DNA of 64,000 nt from Delphinus delphis (Eukaryota; Chordata; Mammalia; Artiodactyla; Delphinidae): NCBI RefSeq assembly GCF_949987515.2, contig NC_082688.1, positions 75,582,731 through 75,646,730 of the forward strand, given 5' to 3'. The stretch's first letter is position 1, and each line of letters starts with the position of its first letter. Under the pieces are notes generated by a model, which was given only the letters and a program-made list of their open reading frames with translations, searched no databases and was not told where the DNA came from. Positions 1-10,627 of the stretch are shown here, piece after piece. Both the position numbers and the translations under genes were made by a program.

Positions 1-132
1 CATAGTTAAGTTTATGATCCATTTTGAGTTAATTTTTATTTAAGGTATAAGGTTTAGGTTAAAATTAATTTTTAAGATTTTTTTGCCAATGGATATCCAG
101 TTGCTCTAGCACTATTTACTGAAAAAGGTGGT
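1..132 (-). mobile_element. LINE-1 ORF2 remnant at window edge
   Basis: Plus-strand reading (phrase ATCCATTTTGAGTTAATTTT, later GGATATCCAGTT) matches the antisense of the ORF2 C-terminal region of old L1s. The same stretch recurs inside the larger L1 at 27300-27400. It is cut by the window start, and the right edge is approximate. Confidence 0.6.
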
Positions 133-949
133 TCAGTGTAAAAAAGGCCGAAATTATATTAGTGTCAGGAAAACAGTATCCTTTAATCTGGGTTTGAGAT
201 GCTACTATGCTACTCTGTAGTGCCCGTGTTCGTTGTGACGTTTTTAAAGGTCTGTAAGATCTTGAAAAGGAAGGTTCTGATTTACTTTGTACTTTATGGA
301 GGACATTACTTATAAGGGTTTCAGTGACTTGAAGCTCAGGCCAGGGGTGGCATGGTAATCATTCATTGTAGAATATTACCCTTTCATCAGAAGATTGAGT
401 AGAATGAGGTGAAAGCCTCGTTCTAATTCCAGAAGACCAGGAAGGGCTTGAAGTCCACTGCATGATCAATAGCACAGGCAAACAGACCTCTAGCTTCAGG
501 GCCTGTGGAAGCCAGTTCATCCTCCAAGGGACAGGTCTCTGTAGCCTCTGTGTCTCAGAGGGGACAGAACAGCATCATCTAGTTGACCAGCCAGTAGAAG
601 AAAACATTCTCTCCAGGATGCTGCTTATGTTTTAGGGTCTCCAGGATGTCAGCAAACTAACTCATCCTAGTCTAAACGATCCCGGCTCCTCTGTTACCTC
701 CAATTCAAAGGTCTTTCCTCTCACTCAACTGTCACAATAAAGGTTGGCAGGAGTGTATTTTTCAACTCTAATGCTAAAATTTTCCGTAGCAGTCAAACAA
801 AACACACGCCATTACTGGCCAAAAATCAAGAAATACCTTTTCTCGGAAAGGTCTTCATTTCATTGACCTTTGGACAACTGCATTCAGCTACGAGTGCCCA
901 GGGAGTAGTGAGCTACGGGAGAAACGATACTAGATTACAGCTAACAGGT
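133..949. other. No recognised feature
   Basis: I recognise no repeat family, coding segment or RNA gene here. Base composition is ordinary and no open frame of note is present. Confidence 0.5.
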
Positions 950-1325
950 CAGGAATAGAGTCTAGTCCTCATTGGCTGGTGAACCTTAGATAGAGCCTCT
1001 GACCTCTTTGGACTTCGGTTTCACTTTCCTCAAAATGGCAATAAGGCTTGTCTTACCTACTTCACTGTGCCATTGTGAGGCTCAAATTAGACGTAAGTGT
1101 GACAGTTCTTTGAACAGCTCACAGTTTTCCAGATTGAGAATGGCCCTGATGTGTGCAACAGAAGACTTCCCTGGCTACTCGAGCCCTGAGTGCTGTCTCC
1201 CCACTCTCCCTCTGCAGCCTGGGCTAATTAAAAAAAAAAACACAAAAACCTTAAAACTAATTTTGAGGTCAAGAGCTTGAACACAGTGTCTGCTGTCTAA
1301 GTGTTCGATAAATCCTAGCTGTCAT
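950..1325 (+). repeat. MIR SINE, interrupted copy
   Basis: 950-1130 follows the MIR body: a CTCTTTGGACTTCGGTTTC block corresponds to the CTCAGTTTCCTCATCTGTAAAATGG region, followed by a TGTGAGG segment. The expected MIR 3' end (AGTGTTCGATAAATCC, then TAGCTGTCATAATT) appears only at 1275-1325. About 140 bases between them, including an A-rich run near 1230, are foreign to MIR, so the copy seems split by an insertion or heavily diverged. Confidence 0.5.
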
Positions 1326-1439
1326 AATTCTGTCCTATTTCCTTGTACCTTACCACCTTCTGGATGACAAAGCTTGGTTGTGGGCTGTGACATAGATGGC
1401 CGACCGTCTGCTAGATAGCTGTGCTCCCTTCTGTAGCAC

Positions 1440-1855
1440 ACAGTTCTCACAGGGAAGTGCTGGCCACCATTGACCACATTTCCAGAGCACGCTTGCAGTT
1501 AGGCATGGCCATGTGGTTGGGTTTTAGCCAAAGGCATATGAGTGAAAGTGATGTACGCTACTTGAAGACCTGACCCTGAGAACTCCTGTGATGCTCTATG
1601 CTCTTGTCCCCTTCTGGCTGCCTGGATTGGTGGTGATTTCCCCAGGAGGCTCTAGAAGGAATGTAGAGAAAAAAGCAGAGCTTCTGTCAGTCTCCCTGAC
1701 ATGCCTGAATGTCTACACAGAGGAGGACTGCTCTGCTAATCTGTTTACCTGCCTAAGAAACCTTCCTTGAGCAAGAAATATACTTCTGCTGGGTCTGACT
1801 AATTGCGTCTTTTTATTTATACACTTTTGACAGCAGTTAGCCTACCCTAAGTAAG
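1440..1855 (+). repeat. Old dispersed repeat, LTR-like
   Basis: The reading GGCATGGCCATGTGGTTGGG, then an AAAGTGATGTACGC block, then GCAAGAAATATACTTCTGCTG and a GCAGTTAGCCTACCCTAA end, matches a dispersed mammalian repeat I recognise but cannot name with certainty. The end resembles that of an LTR. No target-site duplication was found. Confidence 0.4.
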
Positions 1856-2121
1856 TCATGGTTTGCTTTCTCATTTTCTATGTGAACATGTTGAGGGACT
1901 CTAGACATAGGACATATTGTACTTTGCTCTTACTTTTCCCTTATGACATGTAAAAATCAAATTACACAGAGCAATAGTGTCTGCAATAGGTTCAAATAAA
2001 TCAATCAGAACAACTTTTTATAATATAGCCTTTCAAGACTACATTTTTCTAGAGTTGACTTTATTAAGTAAAATGAGTGTAACCCACAGATGTTAGCCAC
2101 ACCAATTTTTGAGCTATGAAG

Positions 2122-2165
2122 AAGGCATTTTCTCTCCAAAAGGCATTTTCTCTCCAGAAGGAATT
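2122..2165. repeat. 18 bp short tandem repeat
   Basis: AAGGCATTTTCTCTCCAA is present twice in a row (2122-2139, 2140-2157, one mismatch at the last base) and a partial third copy follows. It is a small local duplication in otherwise unassigned sequence (1856-2379). Confidence 0.85.
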
Positions 2166-2379
2166 TATCTAATGAAATTTTCTTCATATGGCCCACATTT
2201 GGCGCAGTCACCAAAACTGTAAACTCCTCTGTCTTTATTTTTTATTCCCCCCTGGGTTTGTCAAACACAATGCCACTGCTGGCCCTTTAGATACGTTAGA
2301 AATCTTGATTTCAACAAACAAAACCCTAGGGCTCGGAAATGCTAAATATCACATGGGCATTTGAGTGTTGTTGTCCCCT

Positions 2380-2560
2380 CAGCCTTTGAAGCCAAAGGGA
2401 TCCAGGCTTAGGTCCAACTTTACCTTCAGCAGATCAGTCGTGAACCAGTGAAAACTGACCTAAAGACTCGGTTTCCTTAGCTGAGAGAAGAACTAATAAT
2501 AGTCGTGTGGGATACGTGGCATAATACATACAGATTGCAGATTGCTTAAAATGCGCCCAG
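2380..2560 (+). repeat. Probable diverged MIR
   Basis: The segment AAGACTCGGTTTCCTTAGC followed by AACTAATAATAGT resembles the central MIR block (CTCAGTTTCCTC ... GATAATAATAGT). It is strongly diverged and its edges are uncertain. Confidence 0.4.
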
Positions 2561-2749
2561 TGAAAGTCAGCTGTTCTGTTTGTAAGCACTCTTTGTTAAT
2601 AACTGCACCAACAGCAATTTTAAAACATTTCTGCCTCTTTATTAAAATGAAACGATTTTGCTGTAGAGGGACAGTTATACGACCAGCCATAAAACAATCA
2701 AGTCTACTAGGAGACTCCTATCTGGATGATGACCAGTGGTACATATAAT

Positions 2750-2781
2750 TGTATGTGTGTGCGTGTGTATTTGTGTGTGTA
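2750..2781. repeat. Imperfect (TG)n microsatellite
   Basis: This is an imperfect TG run with GC and AT interruptions. It explains the short open frames read across it on both strands. Confidence 0.85.
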
Positions 2782-2989
2782 TGAGAGAAACAATGAAAAT
2801 GCACATGGTAGACAATGGAAGAAAGTCTCTGAAATATTGGAAGAAAACAAAAACAACTTTCCACCCAGAAATGAATACCCAAATGAATTTTTACCTTAAA
2901 AAATTTTTCTTTTATCACTCTCTTAATTTCTTTGTGCAGATCTAAAGATCTTTGGCCTGATGTCATATTCCTGCTGCCTGAGGAATTTT

Positions 2990-3200
2990 TTTTTTTTTTT
3001 TTTTTTTTTGTGGTATGCGGGCCTCTCACTGTTGTGGCCTCTCCCGTTGCGGAGCACAGGCTCCGGACGCGCAGGCTCAGCGGCCATGGCTCACGGGCCC
3101 AGCCGCTCCGCGGCATGTGGGATCTTCCCGGACCGGGGCACGAACCCGTGTCCCCTGCATCGGCAGGCGGACTCTCAACCACTGCGCCACCAGGGAAGCC
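2990..3200 (-). mobile_element. CHR-2-like SINE
   Basis: This is a full-length tRNA-derived SINE on the minus strand. A T-run at 2990-3009 (the poly-A tail) leads into the CG-rich body and ends at GGGAAGCCC (3200). The A-box-like GCGCAGTGG and B-box GGTTCG are readable on the minus strand. A perfect 16 bp target-site duplication, CTGCCTGAGGAATTTT, flanks it (2974-2989 and 3201-3216). Open frames of up to 167 aa across it are artefacts. The intact CpGs and TSD suggest a young insertion. Confidence 0.95.
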
Positions 3201-3329
3201 CTGCCTGAGGAATTTTAACATTCCTGTAGTCTAGGTCATCTGACCATGAATTTTCTCAGTGTTGTGTTTGTCTGAAAGTCTTTATTTTGGCTTAATTATT
3301 GCCCAGTGTAGTTATACCGAGCACTCTGC

Positions 3330-3470
3330 ACCCTGTCCTGGGAGGAGGTCCCATCACTACAGCAGGGTGAAAAATTTCCCAAAGCACACTATAGATTCTA
3401 TAGATTTTACTTATATCTCTTGCTTCTTGTCCCCTAGAATGTCAGTCCCATGAGAACAGGAGTGTTCTCA
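3330..3470 (+). repeat. LINE-2 3' end fragment
   Basis: TTGTCCCCTAGAATGTCAG, CCCATGAGAACAGGAGTGTT and CAGCACTTAGTGCA match the L2 3' end (…CTCCCCACTAGAATGTAAGCTCC…). Edges are approximate. Confidence 0.55.
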
Positions 3471-3479
3471 GCACTTAGT

Positions 3480-4157
3480 GCAGGACCTCATCTCAGCCAC
3501 CCTTTCCTCTGCAGACACCATCCTCCTTGGTGGCAGCTGTATCCTGGTCCTCCTTTGGCCCCTCGGCTGTTTCCACCATTACCTCCAGGGCCTTCACCAT
3601 CTGTCACTGCCACCCACCCCTGTCACACCCTTGTTGGTAGAAGGGTGATGTGACAAGGCTCTACTATGACATCTGCCCTCATGACAGCAAAGCAGCCAGC
3701 CACTGCCTATGGTGGGGAAGGTGGAGAGAGAGGAGGTGACGGGGTAAGAAGAAGACAGAGGTGGCCCAGGGCAGGACCATATCAGGGATGGGCAGGATGA
3801 AGAAGCTGAAGATCTGAGGATCCCTATTACTCCCTGGAGGCAGAAAATGCCCTTCAGAAGGAGGAAATGGGACTGAGGAAGACGGTGGCACTCGGGTCAG
3901 AACCTGGTAGGGACAGATGTGTATGTGTGTGTGTATGTGTTTAAATTTAATAGAATTCATGGTAAGCTGATTGGCTGGAAACAAAACTTTTAAAATATTA
4001 AGGAGCCATTTACCAGGCAAAGGAAAGAGCCTCTAGACTAGTAGTAAAGAGGGTGTTAGTAATACTAAGTTGTAGTCTTGGACCTGCCTGCCGATTATGA
4101 GCTGTGTAACCTCTCTAAAATCTCACTAAATCATCTGAAAGATGGAAAAAAACACTA
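3480..4157. other. No recognised feature; short TG run inside
   Basis: The sequence is C/T-rich (3480-3610) and then G/A-rich (3690-3900). A short (TG)n run lies at about 3919-3941. No gene or named repeat is recognised. Confidence 0.5.
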
Positions 4158-4162
4158 CCTAC

Positions 4163-4668
4163 TGTAATGGTTTATTTTTTTTGTAGCAACTTGACCGGGC
4201 CATGGAATGCCCAGATATCTGGCTAAACATTTTTTCTGAGTGTGTCTGTGAGGGTGTTTCTGGGAGAAATGAGCATTTGAATCGGTGAACTGACTAAAAC
4301 AGATGACCTACCCCAGTGTGGGTGGACACCACCCCACCTACTGAGGACCCACATAGGACAAAAAGGTGGAGGAAGGTTGAGTTCTCTCTACCTGACGCTT
4401 GAGCTGAGACCTGGGTCTTCTGCTCTTCGCCTGGAACTCGCACTATCAGGGCTCCCAGCTCTCAGGGCTTCAGGCTTGAACTGGAATTAAACCATGGGAC
4501 TACTGGTTCTCCACCTCTGAACTATATCGTCACCCTTCCTGGGTCTCCAGCTAGCCAAGGGCAGGTTGTGGGACTTCTCAGCTTCCATTATCCCATAAGC
4601 CAATTCCTTAAATATATATTCCTTATATATGCAGGCTGTTTCTTCTCTGGAGAACCCTGACTAATACA
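4163..4668. mobile_element. Probable solo LTR (ERV/MaLR type)
   Basis: This 506 bp unit starts TGTAATGG and ends CTAATACA, the TG…CA ends typical of LTRs. It is bounded by a perfect 5 bp duplication, CCTAC (4158-4162 and 4669-4673), and 5 bp is the usual target duplication of ERVL/MaLR elements. The end phrase TTCTCTGGAGAACCCTGACT is familiar from a widespread mammalian repeat. No internal retroviral sequence adjoins, so it would be a solo LTR. The family name is not assigned. Confidence 0.65.
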
Positions 4669-4673
4669 CCTAC

Positions 4674-5234
4674 CTTACATGACAATTAAATGATGTATCT
4701 AATACCCTTGTTCTGTACTTAGAACCCAGAAGCTACACAGTGAATGCTACTATTATTAAGCACGTAAACTTGGAAATCACCAAGAGTTTCCCCAAAATAG
4801 GATTTGTCTGTCTTTCTAATGTAAAGAGGCCTACATATTCATGACCTCCATGCCTCTTTGGGGGTTTATCTACTCTATGTGAAGTCCATGATTTAATTCC
4901 CTGGATTTTGAGTAGAAGCTCTCATTTGCATGCCAGCCAGACATAGATAAATGCATGTATAGAAAAAGCTTCAGTAGTCTTCAATGTATTCTAATTATTC
5001 ATCTTGGTGATTTTGTTTCATGAAAAATTCCTTGAAGAATTGAGCATCATCATCATTTGTCTAAATCAAGTAAACTCAGAATGTTTGGTAGGCTGTTTGC
5101 CTGTGCAAATAGAACTACTCTACTGTTACAGAAATAATAGAAAGAATGACTTAGCCCATATTAAGTCGCCTTCCTGTGTCAGACTTTTTTCCCCTCACGT
5201 TCAGCTTTGACACTTTACCAAACTTGAATTTTTA
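4674..5234. other. No recognised feature
   Basis: Nothing recognisable. The 68-codon open frame at 5004-5210 has no family resemblance and is probably chance. Confidence 0.5.
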
Positions 5235-5600
5235 AAGCACACGTCGGAGTGTGTCTCATCTCCAACCCAGACCCCCCCAGGGGCTCCCCACTGTCAGATG
5301 GCTTGCTCTGACATGCCCACCACACCCTTCCAGCTTCAACTCTTACAATGCCCCTCAGAGACCTTATGTTCTAGAGAAACTGAGACATACTTTATACCAT
5401 GTCCCATGCTTTCCCGGTGGGAATGTTTAAATTCTACCCATGCTTGAAGGCTCAGAAAAAAGGCAACTTCTTCCTTGAAGCTTTCTCTAACTCCCATTCA
5501 CCAAATCCAAATTATCACAGAACTTTATTTTACCTGTCTTGTGTCATATTGTACCTGCCTGTTTGCCTACCTGCCTTTCTCCTTTCCTAGCTCCCTCCCT
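5235..5600 (+). repeat. LINE-2 3' region
   Basis: The order of phrases follows the L2 3' end: CCATGCTTTCCCGGTGGGAATG, GCTTGAAGGCTCAG, CTTCCTTGAAGCTTTCTC, then TGTGTCATATTGTACCTGCC. These correspond to the L2 consensus blocks around GGAATGCCCTT, AAGGCCCAGCTCAA and GGAAGCCTTCCCTGAC. Confidence 0.6.
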
Positions 5601-5870
5601 CCCTCACCATGTACACCTACTATGTGTCACGTGCTGAACATGCAGCAAGGAGTAAAGCAGGAAAGATCCATGTTCTTGTGGATGTGGGGAAAGACAGCCC
5701 CTAATCAACCAAAAAGTAAATTTATAATTACAAACGTAGTTGAGTACTGCCTAGGAAAGTACAGAGGACCATAAGCCAGCAGAACAGAGGAATGCATTTA
5801 GAATTTTCAGTAGGGAAAGAAATTTTGGTCAGGGAGGTGGTACAGACCTGGCATAACATATATGAAGGTG
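5601..5870 (+). repeat. Ancient dispersed repeat
   Basis: CACCTACTATGTGTCACGTGC, then ATGTTCTTGTGGATGTGGGG and GTACTGCCTAGGAAAGTACAGA, resembles the common mammalian repeat containing TACTATGTGCCAGGCACTG and CCCTCATGGAGC. The same family appears to recur at 34380, 36770, 41040 and 42405. I do not name it. Confidence 0.4.
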
Positions 5871-6247
5871 CTAACAAAGGACGCCGATAGACATCATACA
5901 TTCAGGTGTCCTAGCCCCCAACCTACAGCAAAATAATGATGATCTCCTGGAGGATTTATAAAAAAACTGACATTATTTTCTTTGGTGTTCGTCCACCTGC
6001 CCAAGAGCAGAACACCTTGATTAGCCCTTAGGTGTTCATCAATTTATCCAAAATTTACTGTTCTCAAACTCTCTATGGGTTTCCCTTCTCCCCTTCTTTT
6101 CTCCTATGAATCCTGATACTGTTGTTACTAAATAAAATCAGTTAATAATAATTACTAAGTTATTTTTTGTTTCCTTTGCATATAAGTAAATGACATGTTA
6201 ATAGATATCTACCTGTCTTGGTTTTTTTTTTTTTTTTTTTGGCAGAA
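5871..6247. other. Unassigned sequence with a poly-T tract
   Basis: No family is recognised. A pure T run of about 20 lies at 6222-6241, directly before the MIR. No SINE body is attached to it. Confidence 0.5.
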
Positions 6248-6465
6248 ATTTCTGTTTACTGAACTTGTTTATGCACCAGTGTTGTGCTAAGAGGTTTAAA
6301 TATATTCTAATTCTCACAACAAAACTCTAAGATCAAATATTATTCTTTTATCATCAAAACGGAAACTAAAACACAGAAAGGTAAATCAAGAGAGGACCAG
6401 TATTTGAATGTTCTATTTGATTCCAAAACCTGTGCTTTTCACCATAATGCCATACCATTCCCAGG
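6248..6465 (-). repeat. MIR SINE
   Basis: This is a minus-strand MIR. TGTGCTAAGAGGTTTAAATA, TTCTCACAACAAAACTCTAAG, then CAAAACGGAAACTAAAACACAG and CCTGTGCTTTTCACCATAATGCC follow the MIR consensus read backwards, in order and at the right spacing. Confidence 0.8.
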
Positions 6466-6768
6466 TGTACATGTTTCTTGAAGGGAAGAAAAATATTTCA
6501 TCCATAGAGTCCTGACATGTGAGATGGAAAATCAGGTGGGATAAATATACTTGTTACCATTATGTTTTAGAAATACAAGGGCTTGTGCTGATTCTCTGAA
6601 AACCAGACTCTCAATTTTAAGGACCCAAATCAGTCAAAATTCAGATACAAGTTTTCCATAATAACTAAAATAAGTCCAGCTTGTAAGCAATAACTCTAGT
6701 TTTTTTCAAGAGAACTATTAGATGATATTGTAAATATATTTTCCTTGTTTTCTCTCAACACTTTGACC
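6466..6768. other. No recognised feature
   Basis: AT-rich sequence with no repeat or gene recognised. Confidence 0.5.
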
Positions 6769-6779
6769 AAATAGATTTT

Positions 6780-6999
6780 TTTTTTTGCTTTTTCTTTTTT
6801 TTTTTAAGCATCTTTATTGGAGTATAATTGCTTTCCAATGATGTGTTAGTTTCTGCTTTATAACAAAGTGAATCAGCTATACATATACATATATCCCCAT
6901 ATCTCTTCCCTCTTGCATCTCCCTCCCTCCCACTCTCCCTATCCCACCCCTCTAGGTGGTCACGAAGCACCGAGCTGATCTCCCTGTGCTATGCTGATG
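6780..6999 (-). mobile_element. 5'-truncated LINE-1, 3' UTR only
   Basis: A T-rich tail leads to CATCTTTATTGG (minus: CCAATAAAGATG, the L1 polyadenylation end) and the L1 3' UTR as far as TCTCCCTGTGCTATGCTG. An 11 bp duplication, AAATAGATTTT, flanks it (6769-6779 and 7000-7010). The copy contains the G-rich tract (minus strand, 6921-6950) discussed in the findings. Confidence 0.9.
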
Positions 7000-7029
7000 A
7001 AATAGATTTTAACCTATTTTTCTATCCAT

Positions 7030-7185
7030 GTATCTGTCTGCCTGTCTGCCTTCTTTCTTCTTTTCTTCCTTCTTTATTTCATTCCTTTTGTATTTCCTTT
7101 TCTTTCCTGTTTCTTTTCTTTTTCCCCTCCTTCTTTCATTCCTTCTCTTCTCCATGCATCCATCTTTTTTTTCTCATTTAATACA
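7030..7185 (+). repeat. Pyrimidine-rich low-complexity tract
   Basis: About 150 bases are almost entirely C and T (TTCC, CTTT and CTGT motifs). It is a diverged simple repeat, and the 80-codon frame across it (Phe/Ser/Leu-rich) is not a protein. Confidence 0.85.
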
Positions 7186-7778
7186 TGAATCAAGGAGTGA
7201 CAAAATAGTTGAAATTTCCAGAAATTCTAAGCATCCTTGCCTTCCACAAAAATGGTTCTCCATGCATTAGCATTCCCATAGCTGGGTTCAAGACCTGGCA
7301 TATGAGTTAGCTAAGTTGAATGGTTTGTGCATCTCCTGTTGAGGGTGATTTGTAGCTTTATTTGGAAAGGAGTTTTGTTTTATATATAAAAAAAACAAAG
7401 GTACTGCTTGCTCCCCACTAGAGAGAATTTCTAAAGCCTTCTGAAAGCATTCTACCATGAATGAAAAATAAGGCTAGATGATGAATAGGTGGACCTTGAA
7501 ACCTTAAACACTGAGATCCTCATCTGAGCCCAAGCTCTGCTTCAGTAGAGTAACCTGATTAACTTCCAAGGTTTGACATTTGCTATCCATTCCAGCCAGA
7601 ATATCTCTAAGGAAAAGCCACTTTGCTGTCATATTGGTGCTGTGCTTCAAAAACTCAAAATGGTACAGACCGAAAGTAATCTTAAAAATTTGGTAACATG
7701 TACTTGTAAGTGTGTATTTAGCTGTACGCATGCAGGATGAAACTTAGACGTGATCGCATCAGAAGCAGCCTAGTGATG
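7186..7778. other. No recognised feature
   Basis: No repeat family or gene is recognised. A 75-codon minus frame at 7504-7731 has no supporting feature. Confidence 0.5.
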
Positions 7779-7787
7779 TGGCATCTC

Positions 7788-8096
7788 TTTTTTTTTTTTT
7801 TTTTTTTTTTTGGCTGCCTTGGGTCTTCGTTGCTGTGCGTGGGCTTTCTCTAACTGTGGTGAGCGGGGGCTACTCTTCGTTGTGGTGCGCCGGCTTCTCA
7901 CTGCGGTGGCTTCTCTTGTTGTGGAGCACTTCTCTAGGTGCACGGGCTTCAGTAGTTGTGGCACACGGCCTCAGTAGTTGTGGCGCATGGGCTTAGTTGC
8001 TCCACGGCATGTGAGATCTTCCTGGACCAGGGCTGGAACCCATGTCCCCTGCATTGGGAGGCAGATTCTTAACCACTGCGCCACCAGGGAAGTCCC
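7788..8096 (-). mobile_element. CHR-1-like SINE
   Basis: A T-run (7788-7811) leads into TGGCTGCCTTGGGTCTTCG, the minus-strand tail of the longer CHR/Bov-tA-related SINE. Internal GTTGTGG and AGTAGTTGTGG repeats follow, and it ends in the tRNA-derived head (CCACCAGGGAAGTCCC). The TSD TGGCATCTC lies at 7779-7787 and 8097-8105. It is about 310 bp, longer and more diverged than the CHR-2-like copies. Confidence 0.9.
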
Positions 8097-8105
8097 TGGC
8101 ATCTC

Positions 8106-8529
8106 CTTAAAGCAATACTTTTAAAGGGTTGTCCGACATGTAGTTAGTAGTATAGGAGAGCATCTGACTTCCTATTAATAAAAACTATTCCTCTCTTTAC
8201 GTTCAGAATAAGAGATTTATTAAATGCACTGGATAAAATTTTTCAAGCTTCTCATAACTATTTCCTTCTGTGGCTTTTAGCCATTCATAATTTAATAATG
8301 TTTCTTAGTTGCATTCACTAAGGAAAGAAGTAACTTGCATGAATATGGCTGCAGGTTTGTTCAGAATATTAAGTTTAAAAGCATTTTTTCTTTTCTGTTT
8401 CATGCTGGCTAAACATTTCCAATTTTACTGTGGTTCTATTTCTTTATCTAGTTTTCCATTGTTGTTTAAACTGGAAACTTACATCTTTTTGTTGGTGGAG
8501 GGGTGGTGGTTGTTTTTTTTAAATTGTAT
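8106..8529. other. No recognised feature
   Basis: AT-rich sequence. A 74-codon frame at 8309-8533 is hydrophobic by composition and is not recognised. Confidence 0.5.
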
Positions 8530-8578
8530 TTGATTTAAAACGTCATTCATTTCTGCTGTACAGCAAAGTGATTCTCTT

Positions 8579-8595
8579 ACACACACACACACACA

Positions 8596-8655
<60 letters not shown>

Positions 8656-8656
8656 C
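8579..8656. repeat. (AC)n-(GT)n-(AT)n compound microsatellite
   Basis: About 20 nt of AC switch at 8598/8599 to about 38 nt of GT, then about 20 nt of AT. The AC/GT switch makes a self-complementary inverted repeat that could fold as a hairpin. It sits inside the L1 3' UTR, just after CAGCAAAGTGATTCTCTTAC. Confidence 0.95.
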
Positions 8657-9011
8657 ATTCTTTTTTAAAATATTCTTTTCTGTTACGGTTTATCACAGGA
8701 TATTGAATATAGTTCCCCGTGCTATGCAATAGGACCTTGTTGTTTATCCATCCCATGTATAAGAGTTTGCATCTGCCAATCCCAAACTCCCAGTCCTTCC
8801 CTCTCCCACCCCTCTCCCCCTTGGCAACCACAAGTCTGTTCTCTGTCTGTGAGTCCATTTCTGTTCCCTAGATAAGTTCATTTGTGTCATCTTTAGATTC
8901 CACGTATTGATGCCATATGCTATTTCTTTCTCGTCCTGACTTCTCTTAGTATGATCATGTCTCGTGCAAACCATCTATGTTGTTGCCAATGACATTATTT
9001 CATTCTTTTTT

Positions 9012-9775
9012 TTAAATTTTTATTTATTTTTTAATCTTTATTGGAGTATAATTGCTTTATAATGTTGTGTTTCTGCTGTGCAACAAAGTGAATCAGCTAT
9101 ACATATATCCCCATATGCCCTCCCTCTTGTGTCTCCCTCCCACCCTCCCTATCCCACCCCTCTGGGTGGTCACAAAGCACCAAGTTGATCTCCCTGTGCT
9201 ATGCAGCAGCTTCCCACTAGCCATCCATTTTACATTTGGTGGTGTATATATGTCAATGCTACTCTCTCAGTGCATCCCAGCTTCCCCTTCCTCCCCCCTG
9301 CCACGCCGTGTCCTCAAGTCCATTCTCTACATCTGCGTCTTTATTCCTGCCCTGCCCGTAGGTTCTTCATCTTCACTAGTACTGTTTTTTTAGATTCCAT
9401 ATATGTGCATTAGCATATGGTATTTGTTTTTCCCTTTCTGTCTTACTTCAGTCTGTATGACAGACTCTAGGTCCATCCACCTCACTACAAATAACTCAGT
9501 TTTGCTCCTTTTTATGGCTGTGTAATATTCCATTGTATATATGTGCCACATCTTTATTCATCTGTCAATGGACATTTAGGTTGCTTCCATATCCTGGCTA
9601 TCGTAAATAGTGCTGCAATGAACATTGTGGTGCATGTATCTTTTTGAATTATGGTTTTTCTCAGGGTATATGCCCAGTAGTGGGATTGCTGGGTCATATG
9701 GTAGTTCTATTTTTACTTTTTTAAGGAACCTCCATAGTGACTGTATCAATTTACATTCCCACCAACTGTGCAGGA
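9012..9775 (-). mobile_element. Younger 5'-truncated LINE-1 nested in L1
   Basis: The T-rich tail and ATCTTTATTGGAGTATAATTG 3' end are followed by the L1 3' UTR and antisense ORF2 C-terminal sequence, up to CACCAACTGTGCAGG. A perfect 16 bp TSD, TATTTCATTCTTTTTT, flanks it (8996-9011 and 9776-9791). Frames of 113 and 76 codons on the plus strand here are antisense L1. Confidence 0.93.
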
Positions 9776-9945
9776 TATTTCATTCTTTTTTATGGCAGAG
9801 TAATATTCCATTGTGTATATGTATACCATATCTTCTTTATCCATTCATCTGTTGATAGACATTTAGGTTGTTTCCATGTCTTGGCTGTTGTGAATAGTGC
9901 TGCTATGAACATCAGGGGAATGCATTTAATTTTACAAATTTAGAT

Positions 9946-10618
9946 ACATAACATTTCAATATAGCATGCACTATATCATACTTTCTTCTGTGTTTCAGAT
10001 TTTTCTTTGATTTTTGTTTGACTTTCAGCTGACTCCTCTCAGCTGACTCCTTTCAGCTGGCTTGGCTCCACATGCATGGAATAGAAGATTTTTGCATCTG
10101 TAAATTTACAGCCAACAATCAATATCTTCTGATCTGAGTTTTCCCACTAATTTTAATTATTTGATCTGTTTTTGCAGAGCTGAGAGAAGTTTTCACATTT
10201 TTTCTCCCCTCACATGGCAAAGAGGTTTTCATACCTATGGATTTATGGAAAGAAAGTTAAATCTGGCAGGATCCTCAGAGATCGTATGATCAGGCTCATT
10301 AGTTTTGTGGAATAAAAGAAAATCAAGCTGAAACAGGTGATGTGAGGCCTCCTGAACCTCCTGAAAGAAGTCGCCTGTTCTATCTACAGGAGGACGATGA
10401 TTGTGCTGTGGTCCTTTTGTGTTTCTCCTAGTGTTGAAGCTTCAGTGGCAGCCAGGGAGTTTGAAAGCATCAAGAGCTTTCTGAATGTCTCTGTTCTTTA
10501 ATTCTGATGGAGCACCACCTTGCAGTCTGGGAGCCAGATGTGGGAGGAGATATAAATAGAGCTAACCAAGAATTAGGTAAATACAGTGTAAATACTATGG
10601 AGAAGTAGAGTATATGAA
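9946..10618. other. No recognised feature apart from a tandem repeat
   Basis: Apart from the 14 bp tandem repeat at 10025-10066 I recognise nothing here. Confidence 0.5.
10025..10066. repeat. 14 bp tandem repeat, three copies
   Basis: TCAGCTGACTCCTC is repeated at 10025-10038 and 10039-10052 (one change) with a degenerate third copy at 10053-10066. Confidence 0.85.
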
Positions 10619-10627
10619 AAAGAAGCA

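Larger units (their letters stand above)
8530..9945 (-). mobile_element. Older LINE-1 fragment hosting a younger L1
   Basis: 8530-9011 is an L1 3' UTR and ORF2 end read antisense (CTGCTGTACAGCAAAGTGATT, ATATTGAATATAGTTCCC, TAGATTCCACGTATTGATG). It resumes at 9792 with TATGGCAGAGTAATATTCC and runs to about 9945. The gap is filled by a second L1 (9012-9775). Rejoining the two flanks restores the expected L1 order, so this copy was there first. Confidence 0.88.

Noticed and set aside
2718..3234. Open frames of 167 and 100 codons on opposite strands
   Set aside because: They translate a CHR-2-like SINE and its poly-A or poly-T tail. The same peptides recur at every other SINE copy.
7028..7270. 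80-codon hydrophobic plus frame with a signal-peptide look
   Set aside because: Translation of the pyrimidine-rich low-complexity tract (TTC/TCT/CTT codons).
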